Assembly: GCA_021805955.1 (NCBI GenBank)
Contig: JAJZDO010000915.1
Location: 1-8,004 of the forward strand
DNA length: 8,004 nucleotides
Direction of reading: 5' to 3'
From: Acidobacteriota bacterium
GTDB lineage: Bacteria; Acidobacteriota; Terriglobia; Terriglobales; Acidobacteriaceae
This document shows positions 5,804-8,004 of the stretch, piece after piece. The notes beneath the pieces are model-generated. The model saw only the letters and a list, made by a program, of their open reading frames with translations. It ran no database searches and was not told the origin of the DNA. Each line of letters starts with the position of its first letter. The first letter of the stretch is position 1. The position numbers were made by a program, and so were the translations under genes.

Positions 5804-6790
5804 CTACTGGTTTGGGTCAGGGGCGGTGAAGGGCGAGCAGCAGGGTTTTTCAACTGCATGGAACTCCATCAGCTCCAGACGAATGCCATCCGGGTCGTAG
5901 AGGTTGAACTGCTCCTTGCCATCTCTTCCGATCTGCGTGTGTTTGTCGGTGTGGCCAGTGAGGCGATTCTGGGCGGCAAGCATCTTGTAAGCCGCCGGAA
6001 CGGAGACGACGCCAATGGACAGATGATCGAGAACGCCAAGCGCCTGCTGCGTCATGGTGGCGGGAATCCCGCTACCTGATGGACCGCTGACGAGCATGTA
6101 TTCCAGCCAATCGTGGCCGTCAGGCACCTGCTGCGAGACCCAGTCGATCTTGTTGTCGTGCATGCCGCCAAACCAGTAGGGCCGAAAGCCAAGCAGCGCG
6201 CGGTAAAACGTATCTTCTTTGGCGCGGGAGTGAACCATGAACCCGACGTGGATGATGTGGTGGCCGATAGCGCGCGGTGCGTGAACGGGCTGTGGGTGAG
6301 CCGACGGCTGCACAAATTCGACGAGGTTGCCCTCCGGATCATGAACACGGAAACTGCGGCTGCCGTCGGTGAGCGTGGTGACGTGTGCAGGCGTCTTCCA
6401 GCCCTTATGCGAAAGGTAGGTACGCAGGGCTTCTGCATTGGTGGTGTTCCACGCTGTGTGATCGAGGCGGTTGATGCCGGCATTGGCGGGCAGGGGCAGC
6501 ACTTCAACAAACTGGGTGGGACTGAGCATGTAGCGTACGCCGTGCGGATCTTCCGGGTCAGGTGCGCGGACGGCACCGATGCTGTCCACGTAGTAGTGCT
6601 CCGTAGCCTGCATGTCCGCCGCGTAGGTGGCCAGGTGGCTGATGCTGGTGATGGGCGGACGCGCATCCGGCGTTGCGGCCAGAAGCGCGGGGATGGCGCC
6701 ACCGGCAATGGATGCGATAGCGAGCGTTGCGGCCAGACTGCAGGAGCGCGCGCGTAGCAAAGCAGAGAGTCCGGAGAATGAGAGCATCAT
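5804..6790 (-). CDS. Exported double glyoxalase/VOC-domain protein
   Basis: This is a 328-residue protein with two vicinal oxygen chelate regions behind an apparent signal peptide. The start has Arg-12 and Arg-14 before a hydrophobic Ala-rich stretch (about 18-39) ending near LLAAT, so a periplasmic location is likely. The first region (about 48-162) offers H52, E96, H111 and E158. The second (about 178-310) offers H181, E230, H256 and E306. Each is a full His-Glu-His-Glu set, placed as in glyoxalase I and extradiol dioxygenase relatives, so both metal sites may be real. The motifs DPEGNLVEF and DPDGIRLELMEF mark the C-terminal strand of each region. The substrate is unknown. The ATG at 6790 has GAGGT (6800-6796) five bases upstream; the next ATG at 6787 is nearly as good, and a TTG at 6805 is unlikely. 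It is separated from the KDG operon by 162 bases, so co-transcription is uncertain. Confidence 0.85.
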   Translation of the reverse strand: MMLSFSGLSALLRARSCSLAATLAIASIAGGAIPALLAATPDARPPITSISHLATYAADMQATEHYYVDSIGAVRAPDPEDPHGVRYMLSPTQFVEVLPLPANAGINRLDHTAWNTTNAEALRTYLSHKGWKTPAHVTTLTDGSRSFRVHDPEGNLVEFVQPSAHPQPVHAPRAIGHHIIHVGFMVHSRAKEDTFYRALLGFRPYWFGGMHDNKIDWVSQQVPDGHDWLEYMLVSGPSGSGIPATMTQQALGVLDHLSIGVVSVPAAYKMLAAQNRLTGHTDKHTQIGRDGKEQFNLYDPDGIRLELMEFHAVEKPCCSPFTAPDPNQ

Positions 6791-7005
6791 CAAACACCTC
6801 GGCAAATTTCAGTTGAATACGCAACGGGCGAAGAACAGTCGATTGCGCTGCCCGCAGAGCATGTTGGTGAAAGGTACGATCTTAGGGGTATGGTTGTCCA
6901 ACCACCGAGTCCTGGGAGGTTTGGACGGGCACCGCAAACGTACTTCTGCCCAGAGACCAGTCAGACCGGCAAAGGCGCTGGCGGGTTGATAGAATCAGGA
7001 ACAGT
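6791..7005. other. Divergent intergenic region between VOC and VWFA-related genes
   Basis: This should contain promoters for two outward-facing genes. The clearest structure is an imperfect inverted repeat, GTCCAACC (6896-6903) with GGTTTGGAC (6918-6926), eight pairs with one bulged T. It might be an operator or a hairpin. TAGAAT at 6990-6995 resembles a -10 box but lies too close to the start at 7006 and has no -35. No small gene or RNA gene is evident. Confidence 0.35.
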
Positions 7006-8004
7006 ATGCGGACAATAGGAAGCAGTATTCAACGATTTACAGTGGCGGCAGTATGTGGCGTGATGGTGGTTGCGAGCGCGGCTCAGACAACAGGCACTTC
7101 TGGCAGTCAGCCAACGAGCACCGCGCAGAAGCCAGCCAGTACGCAGGTCGGCGGACAGCCGCCTGTTGGTACAGCTTCGCAGAGCGGAGCGAATGATGGT
7201 CAAAGCTCCAGCTTCAAAATCGTGCGCAACGTCAATGAGGTGAACCTCATCTTCACGGTGACGAACAAGCGCGGCGACTTCATTCCGAATCTGCGGCTGA
7301 GCGACTTCGCACTGCTCGATGACCAGAAGGCTCCGGAGCGGGTCACGAGCTTTATGCAGCAGACCAATCTGCCGCTGCGCGTCGGTCTGGTGATCGATGC
7401 AAGTACCTCGATTCGTCAGCGGTTCGACTTCGAGAAGCAGTCAGCGACGCAATTTCTGCTTCAGGTGCTGCGGTCGCGTGCGGACCGAGCCTTTGTGATG
7501 GGCTTTGATGCAACCCCGACCCTGACCCAGGACTGGACAAACAACATCGATGCGCTGGAGACGGGCGTGGACAAACTGCGTCCAGGCGGTAGCACAGCGC
7601 TTTATGACGCGGTGTACTCGGCTTGTCGTGACAAACAGTTGTCGCAGACGCGCGGCCAGGAACCGGTGCGGCGCGCAATTGTGGTGATCTCCGACGGAAA
7701 TGACAATCAGAGCCGTGTGTATATCGATGAGGCGATCAAGATGTGTCAGCGCGCGGAGACGATCATTTACGCGATCAGCACCAACTGGACGCCAAGCCGC
7801 GGACGCGGCGACGATTCGCTGAAAAAACTGGCCGAAGCGACAGGTGGTCGCGCGTTTTTCCCGCCTTCGATGGAAGACATGGTGAACGGCTTCAACAGCA
7901 TCTCAGAAGAGCTGAGAAGCCAGTATCTGCTAACTTATACCCCTGCTGACTTCAAGACAGATGGGGCCTTCCGCACCATTTACCTGTACTGCCTCAACCG
8001 TCGC
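7006..8004 (+). CDS. VWFA-related Acidobacterial-domain protein, secreted, 3' end missing
   Basis: An open frame runs from the ATG at 7006 to the window end without a stop, giving 333 residues. AGGA (6997-7000) lies five bases upstream. A signal peptide (hydrophobic 11-25, likely cut near ASA-AQ) is followed by a Thr/Ser/Gln/Gly-rich linker (27-68). Then comes the family's N-terminal strand region (VNEVNLIFTVTNKRGDFIPNLRLSDFALLDD, about 76-106, read here in parts) and a von Willebrand A domain from about 123. The metal-dependent adhesion site is complete: D131-x-S133-x-S135, T197 in GGSTALYDA and D230 in ISDGND. The family hallmarks LAEATGGRAFFP (275-286) and ISEELRSQYLLTYTP (299-313) follow. 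Such proteins are exported and abundant in Acidobacteriota; their role is unproven, with metal-dependent protein binding the likely activity. Only a short C-terminal part should lie beyond the window. Confidence 0.92.
   Translation, partial: MRTIGSSIQRFTVAAVCGVMVVASAAQTTGTSGSQPTSTAQKPASTQVGGQPPVGTASQSGANDGQSSSFKIVRNVNEVNLIFTVTNKRGDFIPNLRLSDFALLDDQKAPERVTSFMQQTNLPLRVGLVIDASTSIRQRFDFEKQSATQFLLQVLRSRADRAFVMGFDATPTLTQDWTNNIDALETGVDKLRPGGSTALYDAVYSACRDKQLSQTRGQEPVRRAIVVISDGNDNQSRVYIDEAIKMCQRAETIIYAISTNWTPSRGRGDDSLKKLAEATGGRAFFPPSMEDMVNGFNSISEELRSQYLLTYTPADFKTDGAFRTIYLYCLNRR

Noticed and set aside
6113..6757. Plus-strand open frame of 214 codons opposite the VOC protein
   Set aside because: The Val/Arg-rich translation mirrors the VOC gene, whose metal ligands and signal peptide are clear.
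1..8004. CRISPR array, tRNA, rRNA, phage or defence genes
   Set aside because: I saw no regularly spaced repeats, cloverleaf-like sequence or relevant protein motifs on either strand.

Overview
The window most likely comes from an Acidobacteriota chromosome of the Terriglobia type. The strongest pointer is the gene at the right edge, which has the layout of the 'VWFA-related Acidobacterial domain' family. A Tat-exported FG-GAP/UnbV (CRTAC1-type) protein and a moderately GC-rich background with many GTG/TTG and GAGG-type starts fit this. The lineage is inferred from protein families, not from a marker gene.

Layout. (1) 1-175, minus: the start of a small lipoprotein gene that leaves the window. 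It has a clear lipobox but is broken in the given sequence by a run of seven G. (2) 176-388: divergent intergenic region. (3) 389-2257, plus: a 622-residue secreted beta-propeller protein with a twin-arginine signal. The better start is a TTG at 389, not the upstream GTG at 314. (4) About 2334-2935: a decayed IS200-type element. Its transposase has lost the second His of the HUH motif and carries two compensating frameshifts. Hairpins and TTTAC motifs lie at both ends. (5) 5641-3007, minus: an SDR dehydrogenase, a PfkB sugar kinase and a KDPG aldolase in a tight row, read as a 2-keto-3-deoxygluconate (KDG) catabolic operon. (6) 6790-5804, minus: an exported protein with two glyoxalase/VOC domains, both with complete metal-ligand sets. 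(7) 7006-8004, plus: the first 333 residues of a secreted VWFA-related protein, cut by the window end.

How the genes fit together. The SDR-kinase-aldolase row would turn a keto-uronate or related sugar acid into KDG, phosphorylate it to KDPG and split it to pyruvate and glyceraldehyde-3-phosphate. That is the common end of pectin, alginate and glucuronate breakdown. No lyase, isomerase, transporter or regulator is inside the window, so the starting sugar is unknown. The two exported proteins on the flanks and the lipoprotein have no visible functional link to this operon. I see no wholly new multi-gene system. The most unusual items are the HUQ double-frameshift IS200 relic with its well-preserved ends, the homopolymer-broken lipoprotein, and the exported double-VOC protein.
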